DNA from: an uncultured Bacteroidales bacterium
GTDB taxonomy: Bacteria; Bacteroidota; Bacteroidia; Bacteroidales; FEN-979
Assembly: GCA_903945175.1 (NCBI GenBank)
Contig: CAJAUM010000089.1
Span: 1 to 64,000, forward strand
Length of the DNA stretch: 64,000 bases
Direction of reading: 5' to 3'
The first letter of the stretch is position 1, and each line of letters begins with the position of its first letter. A program made the position numbers and the translations under genes. The notes beneath the pieces were generated by a model. It was not told the DNA's origin. It did no database searches and saw only the letters and a program-made list of their open reading frames with translations. Shown here one piece after another: positions 34,499 to 44,580 of this stretch.

Positions 34499-36163
34499 AT
34501 GAAACGTCTCAACAGCAATTCTGAATCCGAAATTCTGCGTCAGAAAGCCGAAAAATTGGTGAAATTATTGCCGCAAAGGACAGTGTCGTCCCTCTCAAAA
34601 GTTGAAGCACTGAAAATCATTCACGAGCTGGATGTACACCACATTGAATTGGAATTGCAAAATGAAGAGCTTAAGCTGGCAATAGAACAGGCAGAATCAG
34701 CCGCCAATAAGTATTCTAAACTATATGATTTAGCTCCCTCAGGATATTTTACCCTTTCCAGGGAGGGAACGATCATTGAGCTAAACCTGCATGCATCAAA
34801 AATTCTGGGCAAAATACGCTCTCATGTAAAAAATAGTCAGTTTGGCTTTTTTGTCTCTGATGATACCAAGGCCATCTTCAATCTCTTTCTTGAGAAGGTA
34901 TTTGCCAGCAAAACAGAAGTGACATGTGAGGTGACCTTGTTAAATAATGAAAGTTTACCCATAATTGGCCACCTCACCGGCATTGTATCTGAAAATGGAG
35001 ATCAATGCCTGATAGCCTTGTTTGACATCACCGCCCGGAGACAATTAGAATTGTCGGTGTTGCAGAGCGAAGTGCGGTTGGCATTGGCGGTACGGGCCGG
35101 GGGTGTAGGCGTATGGGATTATGATGTTGTCAACAACAAACTTTTGTGGGACGATCAAATGTTTAATCTTTATGGCGTAGACAAAGATTTTTTTGGGGGC
35201 GGATATGAAGCCTGGCGGAAAGGGATTCATCCAGATGATGCGGCACGTTGCGACCTGGAACATCAAATGGCGCTATGCGATGAAAAAGAGTATAACACGG
35301 AGTTTCGGATACGCTTGCCCAATGGAACTATACGATATATTAGAGCGCTTGGTATTGTTCAGCGCGATGATTCAGGAAAGCCATTGCACATGATTGGAAC
35401 AAATTGGGATATTACTGCCCAGAAGAACACCGAGAAGGCTTTGCTCCAAAGCAAAGAAAAGCTGCAAAAAATAAATGCAGAAAAGGACAAGTTCTTTTCC
35501 ATTATTGCCCACGACCTTCGTAGCCCGCTTCAGCCGCTTCTTGGCTATACACACATGATGGTCGAAGAGCTGCCTACCTTAACACCAGACCAGACCCAGC
35601 GGATGGCTTTGAATATGAGAAACGCAGCTGCCAAACTATTCAGCCTGCTCGAAAACCTGTTGGAGTGGTCACGATTACAAAGGGGCCTTACCTCGTTCAA
35701 GCCTGAGCCGTTTCTATTGATGCCCATGATTGCTCAAAGTATGTATCCTGTAATGGATTCAGCAAATGTGAAGGAGATAGAGATCATCTATGCCATCCCT
35801 GCCGATCTGGAAGTGTTTGCCGATGATTATATGCTTTCCTCCATCATCCGCAACCTGACCTCCAATGCCGTGAAATTCACCCATAAAGGCGGGAAGGTTA
35901 CCATTGCGGCAAAGTCTGTGAACAGCCATTCAGTTGAAATCTCAGTCAAGGACACTGGCATCGGCATGAGCCCTGAAATTGTCAATGATTTATTCCGGCT
36001 CGATGTTCAATCAAACCGCAGAGGCACCGATAACGAACCCAGCGTCGGCCTGGGACTGATTATTTGCCAAGACTTTATTGAAAAGCACGGCGGAAAAATA
36101 TGGGTGGAAAGCGAAGTTGGTAAGGGTTCCGTGTTTTATTTCACCCTCCCCTCCCATGCTTAA
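34499..36163 (+). CDS. PAS-domain sensor histidine kinase (cytoplasmic)
   Basis: A 554-residue kinase with no membrane helix. An N-terminal coiled-coil (I-L-R-Q-K-A-E-K-L and onward, 1-70) leads to a PAS domain (about 70-185), a PAS_3/PAC fold (about 195-310), a dimerization/phosphoacceptor helix with His338 in I-A-H-D-L-R-S-P-L, and an HATPase_c domain with N-boxes and G-L-G-L. The C-terminal 120 residues are almost identical in sequence to those of the TPR kinase at 44581-46737, pointing to recent shared ancestry. No response regulator is adjacent, so it may phosphorelay to a distant partner. A ligand-binding or redox cue in the PAS domains is likely but unidentified. Confidence 0.92.
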   Translation: MKRLNSNSESEILRQKAEKLVKLLPQRTVSSLSKVEALKIIHELDVHHIELELQNEELKLAIEQAESAANKYSKLYDLAPSGYFTLSREGTIIELNLHASKILGKIRSHVKNSQFGFFVSDDTKAIFNLFLEKVFASKTEVTCEVTLLNNESLPIIGHLTGIVSENGDQCLIALFDITARRQLELSVLQSEVRLALAVRAGGVGVWDYDVVNNKLLWDDQMFNLYGVDKDFFGGGYEAWRKGIHPDDAARCDLEHQMALCDEKEYNTEFRIRLPNGTIRYIRALGIVQRDDSGKPLHMIGTNWDITAQKNTEKALLQSKEKLQKINAEKDKFFSIIAHDLRSPLQPLLGYTHMMVEELPTLTPDQTQRMALNMRNAAAKLFSLLENLLEWSRLQRGLTSFKPEPFLLMPMIAQSMYPVMDSANVKEIEIIYAIPADLEVFADDYMLSSIIRNLTSNAVKFTHKGGKVTIAAKSVNSHSVEISVKDTGIGMSPEIVNDLFRLDVQSNRRGTDNEPSVGLGLIICQDFIEKHGGKIWVESEVGKGSVFYFTLPSHA

Positions 36164-36202
36164 GCGCCTATAATCAACGAACTCCTTGGCAAACAATCAA
36201 CA

Positions 36203-36817
36203 TCATGGCGCCGCGAAATGCTCAAACCCAGCCACCACCCCCGATGCCCAGTGGGCTGTGTAACCCATATGGGAACAAGTACCATACGTTTTTGCTTTAT
36301 ACAGCACTTTTCTTGATTGAATATTGAAGAAAACAACCCAGGTATAAGCTGTTTCCTTGGGCTTACTGAATAGTTCGGGGATGAGCACCAAACCCAGTCC
36401 CGATTTTGCATGGAGCTTATACTTTGCAACAATGGCATTCAGCGTATCGGGAGGAATGGTATGGTCAACTCCGGTGATTAACCGGGGATTCGCTGCAATG
36501 GATACCTCAAAAATATCCCGCTGCTGGTAGATGAAGTCTTTGTATCCAAGCATACTCCTCACATAAACATCCGGGGGCATCTCCTTCTCCACATAGGCGA
36601 TCCATGCCGACGGATATTTCTGGCTATAGGTGGCATTCTTGGAAATTTTTGGCGCATCGTTGATTCTAACATGTGAGAAGTCAACGCCATAATAGAACAA
36701 GGTATCAAATTGACCAGCGGCATTGACCTGTTTTAACGCTGAGGCCAGATTGTTTTGAGCATGTGTTACACCCAAGATCAGGATGGTCAGCAAAAATAGA
36801 AAGATGATTTTTTTCAT
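36203..36817 (-). CDS. Secreted hypothetical protein
   Basis: A 204-residue exported protein. The ATG at 36817 opens a clear signal peptide (M-K-K-I-I-F-L-F-L-L, cleavage near T-H-A-Q at about residue 20); the frame extends further upstream to 36961 but without features. The mature protein contains F-D-T-L-F-Y-Y-G-V-D-F-S-H-V-R, a pattern often seen in small Bacteroidota periplasmic proteins that I cannot assign to a named family. No catalytic motif is visible. It lies between a histidine kinase and a methyltransferase on the opposite strand. Confidence 0.7.
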   Translation of the reverse strand: MKKIIFLFLLTILILGVTHAQNNLASALKQVNAAGQFDTLFYYGVDFSHVRINDAPKISKNATYSQKYPSAWIAYVEKEMPPDVYVRSMLGYKDFIYQQRDIFEVSIAANPRLITGVDHTIPPDTLNAIVAKYKLHAKSGLGLVLIPELFSKPKETAYTWVVFFNIQSRKVLYKAKTYGTCSHMGYTAHWASGVVAGFEHFAAP

Positions 36818-36990
36818 GTTACAGCGGTTAGATTTTTGAACCATAATATTAAACAAAATTTTGACTGCATACACATCCATACCAGCATAGTTTCTTTGTA
36901 TATTTAATTTTTTTCTAACGCTTTCAACAAATGCGCGTTTTGCAATAAAATCAAGCTGCAACGCGATGGATGAATTTAAAATAAGGTAAA

Positions 36991-37758
36991 ATGAACAAAA
37001 AGCAATGGTACGAATCGCTGTTTGAGAATTACGGCCAGAAATACGACAATGAGAATTTTACCCGGGGTACGGTGGGTGAATGTGATTTTATTGAACATGA
37101 ACTCAATGCTGATAAATCATTGAAGATACTGGATGTCGGATGCGGCACTGGAAGACATGCCATTGAATTGTCAAAAAGAGGATATACGGTTACCGGGATT
37201 GATTTATCAGAAACACAACTCATCCGGGCAAGGGAAAAAGCAGAAAGGGATCACCTCAGCATTAATTTTATAAAGCAGGATGCAAGAAATTTGTCCTTTA
37301 ACGGTGAATTTGATATGGCCATCATGCTTTGTGAAGGGGGCTTTCCATTGATGGAAACGGATGAAATGAATTATGAGATTCTGAAGGGTGCGACAAAATC
37401 GCTCAGAGCGCATGGGAAATTTATATTTACCACACTCAACGGACTTTTCCCATTATATCATTCTGTTGAAGAATTTTGTGCTTCAGCATCCGGAGAAGGG
37501 AATGCGACCTATCGAAGCAATACGTTTGATTTAATGACATTTCGCGACCATAATATTACTGAATTTGAAGACGATTCAGGAAATATAAAAAGGCTTGAAT
37601 GCAACGAAAGATACTATGTACCCAGTGAAATAACCTGGGTATTAAAATCGCTTGGATACAGAAAAATTGACATATTTGGAGCGAAACTCGGAGCATTTTC
37701 GAGAACGGACACATTGACAACCGAAGATTTTGAAATGCTTGTTATTGCTGAAAAATAA
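36991..37758 (+). CDS. Class I SAM-dependent methyltransferase
   Basis: A 255-residue enzyme with the Rossmann-like methyltransferase fold. Motif I, D-V-G-C-G-T-G at 48-54, binds S-adenosylmethionine; acidic loop G-I-D-L-S at about 69-73 follows, then Q-D-A-R-N-L near 93. The overall pattern recalls methyltransf_25 proteins of unknown substrate. It has its own upstream gap of about 170 bases and is not evidently in an operon. Confidence 0.9.
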   Translation: MNKKQWYESLFENYGQKYDNENFTRGTVGECDFIEHELNADKSLKILDVGCGTGRHAIELSKRGYTVTGIDLSETQLIRAREKAERDHLSINFIKQDARNLSFNGEFDMAIMLCEGGFPLMETDEMNYEILKGATKSLRAHGKFIFTTLNGLFPLYHSVEEFCASASGEGNATYRSNTFDLMTFRDHNITEFEDDSGNIKRLECNERYYVPSEITWVLKSLGYRKIDIFGAKLGAFSRTDTLTTEDFEMLVIAEK

Positions 37759-37771
37759 TGATGATCTTGAA

Positions 37772-37803
37772 TTGAAAAACCACCGATAACCTTTGTATAT
37801 TTG
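37772..37803 (+). promoter_or_regulatory. Promoter of the lipase-like lipoprotein gene
   Basis: TTG at 37772-37774 and TATATTTG at 37796-37803, 21 bases apart, match the Bacteroidota -33/-7 pattern. The start codon is 51 bases downstream. Confidence 0.5.
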
Positions 37804-37854
37804 ATATCAGTTTGATTGTCCATACAAAGAATCATCATTTAATATTCCCGCATC

Positions 37855-39087
37855 ATGAAAGCAAGACACATTGAAAAATTTATTGGTTTATTGACGCTGC
37901 TAATTGTCATCTCCCTGGCCTCATGTAAAAAAGACAATCCGGCGCCTTCGCACAGCGAGTCGGCGTTACAGGGAACGACCTTCTGGGAATGTGCATTGCT
38001 GGAGGTAAATCCCGATACGACGGCTTATTTTTATCTCATCACGCTGTCGCTGGATGGAAAACAGTTGACGGGAGAGGTTTTTGTACGCGACTCCGCAGAT
38101 CAGGAACCAGGTACAATAATGGGCGTGATTGAGCAGGACAGTGTCTTCTTTACTGCCGATTTCGGGAATAATAAACTGGATTTCAGCTTCCGTGGAGTGG
38201 CGGTGGATGATGCGGAACGGCACAATCTTGAAGGATCAGTGCAATCTGTCCTGCCTCAGTCCGGCGGTAACAATGAACAGATCATCATTGTAAGCTCCAC
38301 CCTCGACTTCCGCTGTCCCGATGTCTTTCCCGACAATCCGTCTGTTTTCAGAAAAGTAAGCGCTTCGGAACATCCCAATGACTCCGCGGTCATCTTTATC
38401 CACGGCATGACCGGGGATCTCACGCATTGGGACAAGGTCATCGAACAGTTAACGGCCGATTTCAAAAAGCGCCATGATGTTTACGTGTATCAATATAACT
38501 GGAAAGATTCGATCATGACCAATGGGAGGATATTGCTCGACTCGGTACAGAAAGCCGGCCTGACCAACCCGATCATTGTGGCCCATTCCATGGGAGGGCT
38601 GGTGGCAAGGGCTTACATTGCGAAAGGAGGAGCGATTGCCACCCTGGTTGCCCTCGGAACGCCCCATCTCGGAAGTCCCCTGGCAACCCTGGTAAAACTC
38701 CTCTGCTTTATCAATTTCCCGGGGCCCAAAGACATGGCGCCTCAATCTGTTTGTATTAAATCGTTGCTTGCCAGTACAAGCGATGCTCAGAACAGGAAGA
38801 GGTATGTTGTTTTTGCGGGCCAGATGAAAGGGAGTTTCAAAATCGTGAATCACCGCCTGAAATGGGTCTGGGCTGAAGATTATTACGATATCATGGACAA
38901 AGTTGGCTTTGATGCCTTTGTCCTGTTTAAAAGTCCTCCCAACGACGGACTGGTAACACTCTCCTCAGGCCTTTTTGAAGGGTACCCCGTTAAGGAGAGA
39001 AAACCCATCCTCGAATGGGTTGACCATAAAAACCTTCGGAACCCCGGTATTTCGACCCAAGTGATGGACTACATCAACGCGCTGTAA
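37855..39087 (+). CDS. Alpha/beta-hydrolase (lipase/PGAP1-like) lipoprotein
   Basis: A 410-residue lipoprotein (lipobox S-L-A-S-C24). Residues 40-150 form a beta-rich N-terminal domain of unknown role. The hydrolase follows: oxyanion H-G-M-T-G near 182-186 and nucleophile elbow A-H-S245-M-G-G, then L-G-T-P-H-L-G-S-P, as in triacylglycerol lipases and PGAP1-like esterases. The Asp and His of the triad are not assigned with certainty; H366 or the late N-D-G-L-V region fits. It would act on an ester or lipid at the cell surface or in the periplasm. Confidence 0.82.
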   Translation: MKARHIEKFIGLLTLLIVISLASCKKDNPAPSHSESALQGTTFWECALLEVNPDTTAYFYLITLSLDGKQLTGEVFVRDSADQEPGTIMGVIEQDSVFFTADFGNNKLDFSFRGVAVDDAERHNLEGSVQSVLPQSGGNNEQIIIVSSTLDFRCPDVFPDNPSVFRKVSASEHPNDSAVIFIHGMTGDLTHWDKVIEQLTADFKKRHDVYVYQYNWKDSIMTNGRILLDSVQKAGLTNPIIVAHSMGGLVARAYIAKGGAIATLVALGTPHLGSPLATLVKLLCFINFPGPKDMAPQSVCIKSLLASTSDAQNRKRYVVFAGQMKGSFKIVNHRLKWVWAEDYYDIMDKVGFDAFVLFKSPPNDGLVTLSSGLFEGYPVKERKPILEWVDHKNLRNPGISTQVMDYINAL

Positions 39088-39359
39088 CGGTTAATTGGGT
39101 CTCGACCCCCAATTGGACAATACGCGAACTTGTACCACCTTCCGCCAGTTTTCTACATTTTCCACGAAACATGGTCATATCTCTTGAATAATTGCGGCGT
39201 CCCGAATCAAAAAAGTAAAAACCACCTATCTTTGTGTAAAGTTACAACCTCATTCAACGTTTATAACATAGATAAAATATTGCGTGGCACCCAACGGATG
39301 TGTTCCTCTTGCTATTTCAGTTGCATTTGCTACGACACAATGCTGATCAGCAGTTTATC
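39088..39359 (+). other. Intergenic region with hairpin and -7 element
   Basis: After the lipase stop lies an interrupted inverted repeat (AATTGGGTC / GACCCCCAATT, 39096-39116), possibly a terminator but lacking a T run. TATCTTTG at 39227-39234 is a perfect -7 element about 125 bases before the kinase ATG. A 77-codon open frame at 39130-39363 has unlikely composition and is not taken as a gene. Confidence 0.35.
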
Positions 39360-41528
39360 ATGAAAAATGCCCATCATTCAGAAGCTGAAACCCTGCGCCA
39401 AAAGGCGGAAGAGCTGCTGAAATCGAAATCAGAAGCCCAAATACTGGAGCTTATTGAGGAGCTGGCCATTCAGAATGAGGAGAAAGCAAAACGTGCAGAT
39501 GAGCTGGTCATTGCCAATAAAGAGCTTGCTTATCAAAATGAAGAGAAGGAAAAAAGGGCTGATGAATTAAGCACTGCAGTGGCCTATTCACTGAAACTCA
39601 CGCATGAACTCCAGGTGTATCAGGTTGAGTTGGAAATACAAAATGATGAGCTTAAAAGGGCAAAGGAGCAGATAGCAAAGGCAGCCAACGACAAATATGC
39701 TGAATTATACGATTTTAGCCCATCGGGATATTTTACACTTTCCAAAGAAGGGAAAATTATAGAGTTAAACCTGTGCGGAGCAACGATGTTAGGCGGGGAA
39801 CGCGCGCATTTTAAAAATGCACAGTTTGATTTTTTTGTTTCTGATGATACAAAAACAAACTTTAGTCTCTTTCTTTCACGGGTATTCTCAGCTAAAGCCA
39901 AAGAAACCTGCGAGGTAACCATCTCATCAACGAGCAATTTACCAATGTATATTCTCCTTTCAGGCATATCAGCCGGTCAAGGAGAACAATGCCTGGTGAC
40001 TGCGGTTGATATCACCGGGCGCAAGCTTACGGAGGATGCACTGCGAAAAAGCGAAGAACTGCTCAAAACAGTTGTTTCCAACAGCAGCGACCTCACTACG
40101 CTTACCGATGTTAATGGCATTGTACTCTTTGTCAGTCCGCAATGTGAATCCGTTCTCGGATATCCGGTTGATAAATTTATCGGGCTTCAAATACCCGACA
40201 TCATTCATCCCGATGATGTTGAGATGGTCAGGTTAGCCTGGGGTGGGGTATATCATGGAGGGAAGGAACTCAGAGAATTCGAATATCGGATTATTGATGC
40301 GCAAGGTGCAACAAGGTGGGTGTCTCATTCTGCAAAGAAATACTTTATCAATGAGATAGCGATTGGTGTGGTGAGTACTATTCGTAACATCACCGACCGT
40401 AAGAATCCTGAGCATGCGATGAAAGCAAGCGAAGTAAAATACAAAACCATGTTAAATGCTTCTCCCGACGCAATGGTATTAATCGACCTTAAAGGGATGA
40501 TCACCGAAGCTTCTGAAATGGGGCTGCATTTATTTGGCGTCGATACCAGAGATGACCTGGTGGGCAAAGAAATTTTTCAATTCGTTCCAACAGAAGCGAA
40601 TGAAATATTCAGGGAAATGCTTGTAACGACAGCGAACGAAGGGTTTACACAAAATATCGGGTTGATTGTTAAAAAGAAAGACCAATCCCTGTTTACCAGT
40701 GAAATCAGCGCCACCATTATGCAAGACCAACATGGGGCGCCCATTTCATTTATGATCATCATACGCGATATTTCACACCGTAAGAAAATGGAGGCAAAGC
40801 AGATCCATGCCGACCGCCTGACGACGCTTGGAGAAATGGCCGCGGGTATTGCGCATGAGATCAACCAGCCCTTAAATATCATTTCGATGGTACTAGATAG
40901 AATTCTATTTGAGATTGCCAAACCCGAAATGGTCGATGTGGAATTCCTAAAAATCAAATCAGACAAGATTTTCGAAAACATAACCCGTATCAGAGATATT
41001 ATTGATCATGTAAAGGCTTTCTCGAGTAGCCGCGATGATTACATGCTCGCAGCTTTCAATGTTAATTCTAGCATTGTAAATGCCACTTCAATGATTTTGG
41101 AACAATTCAAACACCATGGCATCAACCTGAATCTGCAGCTTGAACAGCAAATTCCGCCAACAATTGGCAATACCTATAAATTTGAGCAGGTTATCCTTAA
41201 TTTGCTGGCCAATGCCAAAGATGCAATGACCGAGAAGAAAAGGAAACAGACTAACGATTTTGAAATGCTTGTTGGGATCAGATCCTGGCAGGAAAATCAC
41301 TGTATTCTCGTTGAAATTACAGATAATGGGATTGGTCTCAACAAGGAAGATATCCCTCATATTATGCTTCCTTTTTATACAACAAAGGAGGAAGGAAAGG
41401 GTACCGGACTCGGGTTATCCATATGTCAACAGATCATTAAGGAAATGGGTGGGACCATTGAAATAATGAGTGACAGCTTATCCGATACGAAATTCAGACT
41501 GGTTTTGCCAATTCAAAAGAAAACGTAA
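39360..41528 (+). CDS. Multi-PAS sensor histidine kinase (NtrB-like transmitter)
   Basis: A 722-residue cytoplasmic kinase from ATG 39360; the frame is open to 39300 but the ATG matches the start of its neighbour at 41531. The N-terminal coiled-coil contains two imperfect copies of a (Q/E)-N-E-E-K-(A/E)-K-R-A-D-E-L unit. Three PAS domains follow (about 110-225, 230-355 and 360-475). The transmitter is of the NtrB/HisKA group: H499 in G-I-A-H-E-I-N-Q-P, then an HATPase_c with N-L-L-A-N-A-K-D-A and G-T-G-L-G-L-S. The next kinase gene starts two bases downstream, so both are cotranscribed. Confidence 0.92.
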   Translation: MKNAHHSEAETLRQKAEELLKSKSEAQILELIEELAIQNEEKAKRADELVIANKELAYQNEEKEKRADELSTAVAYSLKLTHELQVYQVELEIQNDELKRAKEQIAKAANDKYAELYDFSPSGYFTLSKEGKIIELNLCGATMLGGERAHFKNAQFDFFVSDDTKTNFSLFLSRVFSAKAKETCEVTISSTSNLPMYILLSGISAGQGEQCLVTAVDITGRKLTEDALRKSEELLKTVVSNSSDLTTLTDVNGIVLFVSPQCESVLGYPVDKFIGLQIPDIIHPDDVEMVRLAWGGVYHGGKELREFEYRIIDAQGATRWVSHSAKKYFINEIAIGVVSTIRNITDRKNPEHAMKASEVKYKTMLNASPDAMVLIDLKGMITEASEMGLHLFGVDTRDDLVGKEIFQFVPTEANEIFREMLVTTANEGFTQNIGLIVKKKDQSLFTSEISATIMQDQHGAPISFMIIIRDISHRKKMEAKQIHADRLTTLGEMAAGIAHEINQPLNIISMVLDRILFEIAKPEMVDVEFLKIKSDKIFENITRIRDIIDHVKAFSSSRDDYMLAAFNVNSSIVNATSMILEQFKHHGINLNLQLEQQIPPTIGNTYKFEQVILNLLANAKDAMTEKKRKQTNDFEMLVGIRSWQENHCILVEITDNGIGLNKEDIPHIMLPFYTTKEEGKGTGLGLSICQQIIKEMGGTIEIMSDSLSDTKFRLVLPIQKKT

Positions 41529-41530
41529 AG

Positions 41531-44431
41531 ATGGAAAGAAATGACAGTACTAACCTCCTGCGCCAAAAAGCAGAAGAACTTCTGAGAAAGAAAGCAGAGA
41601 TCGAAATTCTGGAACTTGTTGAGGAACTTGCCTTTCAAAATGAAGAGAAAGCAAAGCGGGCCGATGAACTGATCATTGCCAATAAAGAGCTTGCCTTTCA
41701 AAATGAAGAGAAAGCAAAGCGGGCCGATGAACTGATCATTGCCAATAAAGAGCTGACTTTTCAACAGGATAATCTGAGAAAAATCGCCAGCCAGGTCCCG
41801 GGAGTTGTTTATCAATATCGGCTACGCCCCGATGGCACCTCCTGTTTCCCCTATGCCAGTGAGGCCATCAAGGAGATATACCGGGTAACCCCCGATGAAG
41901 TTCGTGACGATGCATCAGCTGTATTCACAAACCTTCACCCGGAGTACCTTGCCAGTGTGGCTGATACCATACAGGCATCAGCAAAAGACCTTACACCATG
42001 GCAACATGAATACCGTGTAAAATTTTCCGATGGCACAATCCGCTCACTTTACGGCAATGCTTTGCCGCAGCGGGAGGCTGACGGATCAGTACTCTGGCAT
42101 GGATTTATCACCGACATCACCGAACGCAAGCAGATGGAAGATGAACTGAAACTTGCCTCTTCGCGCCTATTTCTGGCCACCCGTGCCGGGGGGATTGGGA
42201 TATGGGACTACGATATTAATAACAACATTCTTGCCTGGGACGATCGTATGTATGACCTCTATGGCATTGAAAAAAAAGATTTCGCAGGGTTATACGATTC
42301 ATGGAAAACAAGGATTCATCCTGATGATCTGCAACGGAGCAACGATGAATATAATAAGGCGTTACGCGGCGAAAAAGAGTATGACACCGAGTTCAGGGTT
42401 GTATGGCCGGATAGTTCAATCCACTATATCAGGGCACTTGCTGTAGTTCAACGTGATGATTCAGGAAAGGCGCTGCGCATGATCGGCACGAACTGGGACA
42501 TTTCTGAACTCAGGAATGCAGAAAACGAAAAGCTGGAAGATTCCGAAAGCAGGTATCGTTCGATTTTCAATGGTAGTCCCGATGGAATTATGGTCGTTGA
42601 TGAGCAAACCAAAATGATTATTTATGCGAATTCGTCTCAATGTCTGCTGCTTGGATATGCCGAAGAGGAGCTTAAAACGATGACCATTGCCGGGATTCAT
42701 CCTGCAGATACTTTTCCAGATGCCATTGCCATGTTTGAAAGTATTTCGCGCGGGGAGAAAACCATTGCCGGAAATATTCAATGTGTTAAAAAGAATAGAG
42801 AAATTTTTTACGTAGATATTGCTGCGAGTTTCTTAACCATCAACGGACGGAAATGCATCGTAGGATTTTTCAGGGACATTACCCAGCACAGGGATGCGGA
42901 GGAGGAATTAAAGAATAAGGCATCGCTGCTTACCAACCTTATCATCAACTTGCATGAAGGTGTTTTGCTGGAAGATTCAACCAGGAAGATTTTAATAACC
43001 AACCAGCTGTTTTGCGATATGTTTGGCATTCCTGTTCCTCCCGAAGCGCTCCTTGGCGCTGATTGCTCAAACGCAGCGGAAGAGAGTAAAATGTTTTTCA
43101 AAAACCCCGACAAATTTATTGCTGATATCAAGTTAATTCTGGCCAAAAAACAAGCAGTTCTCAACGACGAGCTGGAATTAGTGGATGGAAGGTTTCTCGA
43201 ACGGGATTATATTCCTACATACCTTAATCATCAATATAGCGGTCATTTATGGAAATACAGAGACATTACCCAGAGCAAGCTGGCTGAGGTGTCGCTTAAA
43301 GAAGCCCTTGTAAAATCCGAAGCAAGCAACCGCCTCAAAACAGCGTTCATGAATAACATTTCGCATGAAGTTCGCACGCCGCTCAATGGGATCATGGGAT
43401 TCGGAAGCCTGCTTGCCGATCCGCACCTCACCTCTGAAGAGCGGCAGCAGTATAACCAATTTCTGAAAGCTTCGGGCAACCGCCTGATAAATACCATTAC
43501 CGACTACATGGATATCTCGCTGATTGCATCCAAAAATATAGAAGTCAGCCTCAATCCGGTTAATGTGCGTGACCTGCTGAAAGAATTACAAGCCAAATTC
43601 CAGGACTCCTGCACCATCAAAAAGTTAGCGCTTAATCTTACAATCCCCAGGGAACAGGAACACTTCACGCTGAATACCGATACTGAATTGCTGCGAAAGA
43701 TCATCGCCTGTTTATTGGACAATGCCATTAAATTTACCAGCCTCGGATCAATAACCTTTGGCTATTCGGTAAAATCCGGTACCATTGATTTTTTTGTCAT
43801 CGATACCGGTATAGGGGTTGCCTCAGATGCGCAGGAACGGATATTTGAACCCTTTATGCAGGAAGATATCACCGATACCCGCGGTCATGAAGGGAGCGGA
43901 CTTGGTTTATCGATCATCAAAGGGTTTTTAAAGCTGCTGGGGAGTGAAATCCGCCTTGAATCGGTCAAAGGACACGGCGCTTCATTTTTCTTCTCCCTGC
44001 CGATGGAACCCGGGATAACTGAAGAGAATGAGCCCATCGATCCCCCTGTCCTACATGCAGAGATTATCCGTCCGGTGGTTCTGGTTGCGGAGGATGACCT
44101 TCTCACGATGATGTACATTGAAGTCATTTTGAAACAGAAAGCTTCGTTTATGTACAAAGCAGTCAATGGCCAGGAAGCGGTTGATTTATGCCGCGCACAT
44201 CCCGAAATATCTATGGTGCTGATGGATATTAAAATGCCGGTGATGAATGGATTTGAGGCCACCCGCGAGATTCGGAGATTTAACAAGGAAATGGTCATTA
44301 TAGCTCAAACAGCATATGCACATGCAGGCATAAGGGAAGAGGCCCTGACTGCAGGTTGCAATGATTACATTTCAAAGCCCATTGACGAAGATGAATTACT
44401 GAGGTTAATACATAAGTATTTCTCAGTATAG
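41531..44431 (+). CDS. Hybrid histidine kinase with several PAS domains and receiver domain
   Basis: A 966-residue cytoplasmic hybrid kinase. The N-terminal coiled-coil carries two identical 21-residue repeats encoded by a perfect 63-bp duplication (41627-41752). PAS_3-type domains at about 85-195 and 205-325, further PAS domains at about 335-455 and 460-590, then HisKA with H612 in I-S-H-E-V-R-T-P-L-N-G and HATPase_c. The C-terminal receiver has phosphoacceptor D899 in V-L-M-D-I-K-M-P. It is the only kinase of the four with a receiver domain, so it may pass phosphate onward from its own transmitter or accept it from the neighbouring kinase with which it is cotranscribed. Confidence 0.93.
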   Translation: MERNDSTNLLRQKAEELLRKKAEIEILELVEELAFQNEEKAKRADELIIANKELAFQNEEKAKRADELIIANKELTFQQDNLRKIASQVPGVVYQYRLRPDGTSCFPYASEAIKEIYRVTPDEVRDDASAVFTNLHPEYLASVADTIQASAKDLTPWQHEYRVKFSDGTIRSLYGNALPQREADGSVLWHGFITDITERKQMEDELKLASSRLFLATRAGGIGIWDYDINNNILAWDDRMYDLYGIEKKDFAGLYDSWKTRIHPDDLQRSNDEYNKALRGEKEYDTEFRVVWPDSSIHYIRALAVVQRDDSGKALRMIGTNWDISELRNAENEKLEDSESRYRSIFNGSPDGIMVVDEQTKMIIYANSSQCLLLGYAEEELKTMTIAGIHPADTFPDAIAMFESISRGEKTIAGNIQCVKKNREIFYVDIAASFLTINGRKCIVGFFRDITQHRDAEEELKNKASLLTNLIINLHEGVLLEDSTRKILITNQLFCDMFGIPVPPEALLGADCSNAAEESKMFFKNPDKFIADIKLILAKKQAVLNDELELVDGRFLERDYIPTYLNHQYSGHLWKYRDITQSKLAEVSLKEALVKSEASNRLKTAFMNNISHEVRTPLNGIMGFGSLLADPHLTSEERQQYNQFLKASGNRLINTITDYMDISLIASKNIEVSLNPVNVRDLLKELQAKFQDSCTIKKLALNLTIPREQEHFTLNTDTELLRKIIACLLDNAIKFTSLGSITFGYSVKSGTIDFFVIDTGIGVASDAQERIFEPFMQEDITDTRGHEGSGLGLSIIKGFLKLLGSEIRLESVKGHGASFFFSLPMEPGITEENEPIDPPVLHAEIIRPVVLVAEDDLLTMMYIEVILKQKASFMYKAVNGQEAVDLCRAHPEISMVLMDIKMPVMNGFEATREIRRFNKEMVIIAQTAYAHAGIREEALTAGCNDYISKPIDEDELLRLIHKYFSV
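41627..41752 (+). repeat. Perfect 63-bp tandem duplication in the hybrid kinase gene
   Basis: Two adjacent identical 63-bp copies (41627-41689 and 41690-41752) encode two identical 21-residue coiled-coil segments; a degenerate third begins after them. Three heptads per copy preserve the coiled-coil register. Confidence 0.95.
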
Positions 44432-44456
44432 TTAAGTCAAGGTCATCTTTTATATC

Positions 44457-44464
44457 TATATTTG
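44457..44464 (+). promoter_or_regulatory. -7-type element upstream of the TPR kinase gene
   Basis: TATATTTG matches TAnnTTTG and lies 116 bases before the ATG at 44581. No -33 TTTG at the expected distance. It may serve the TPR kinase gene. Confidence 0.3.
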
Positions 44465-44580
44465 CATTTTCACGATATTAGATGATTGATTTACAGGTAT
44501 TTATATGAATGGCTTGTTTTCAGGCCACCGGCAATCTTCAGTCAAATTCAGGATTTTTTAAACAGATACAACTTTTCGTC

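Noticed and set aside
39130-39363. 77-codon + strand open frame before the kinase gene
   Set aside because: Rich in Cys, Ser and Tyr with no family resemblance, no start context, and it overlaps the kinase start in another frame.
41627-41752. Transposon or insertion-sequence ends
   Set aside because: The repeat is a direct 63-bp duplication within a coding frame with no transposase and no inverted ends.
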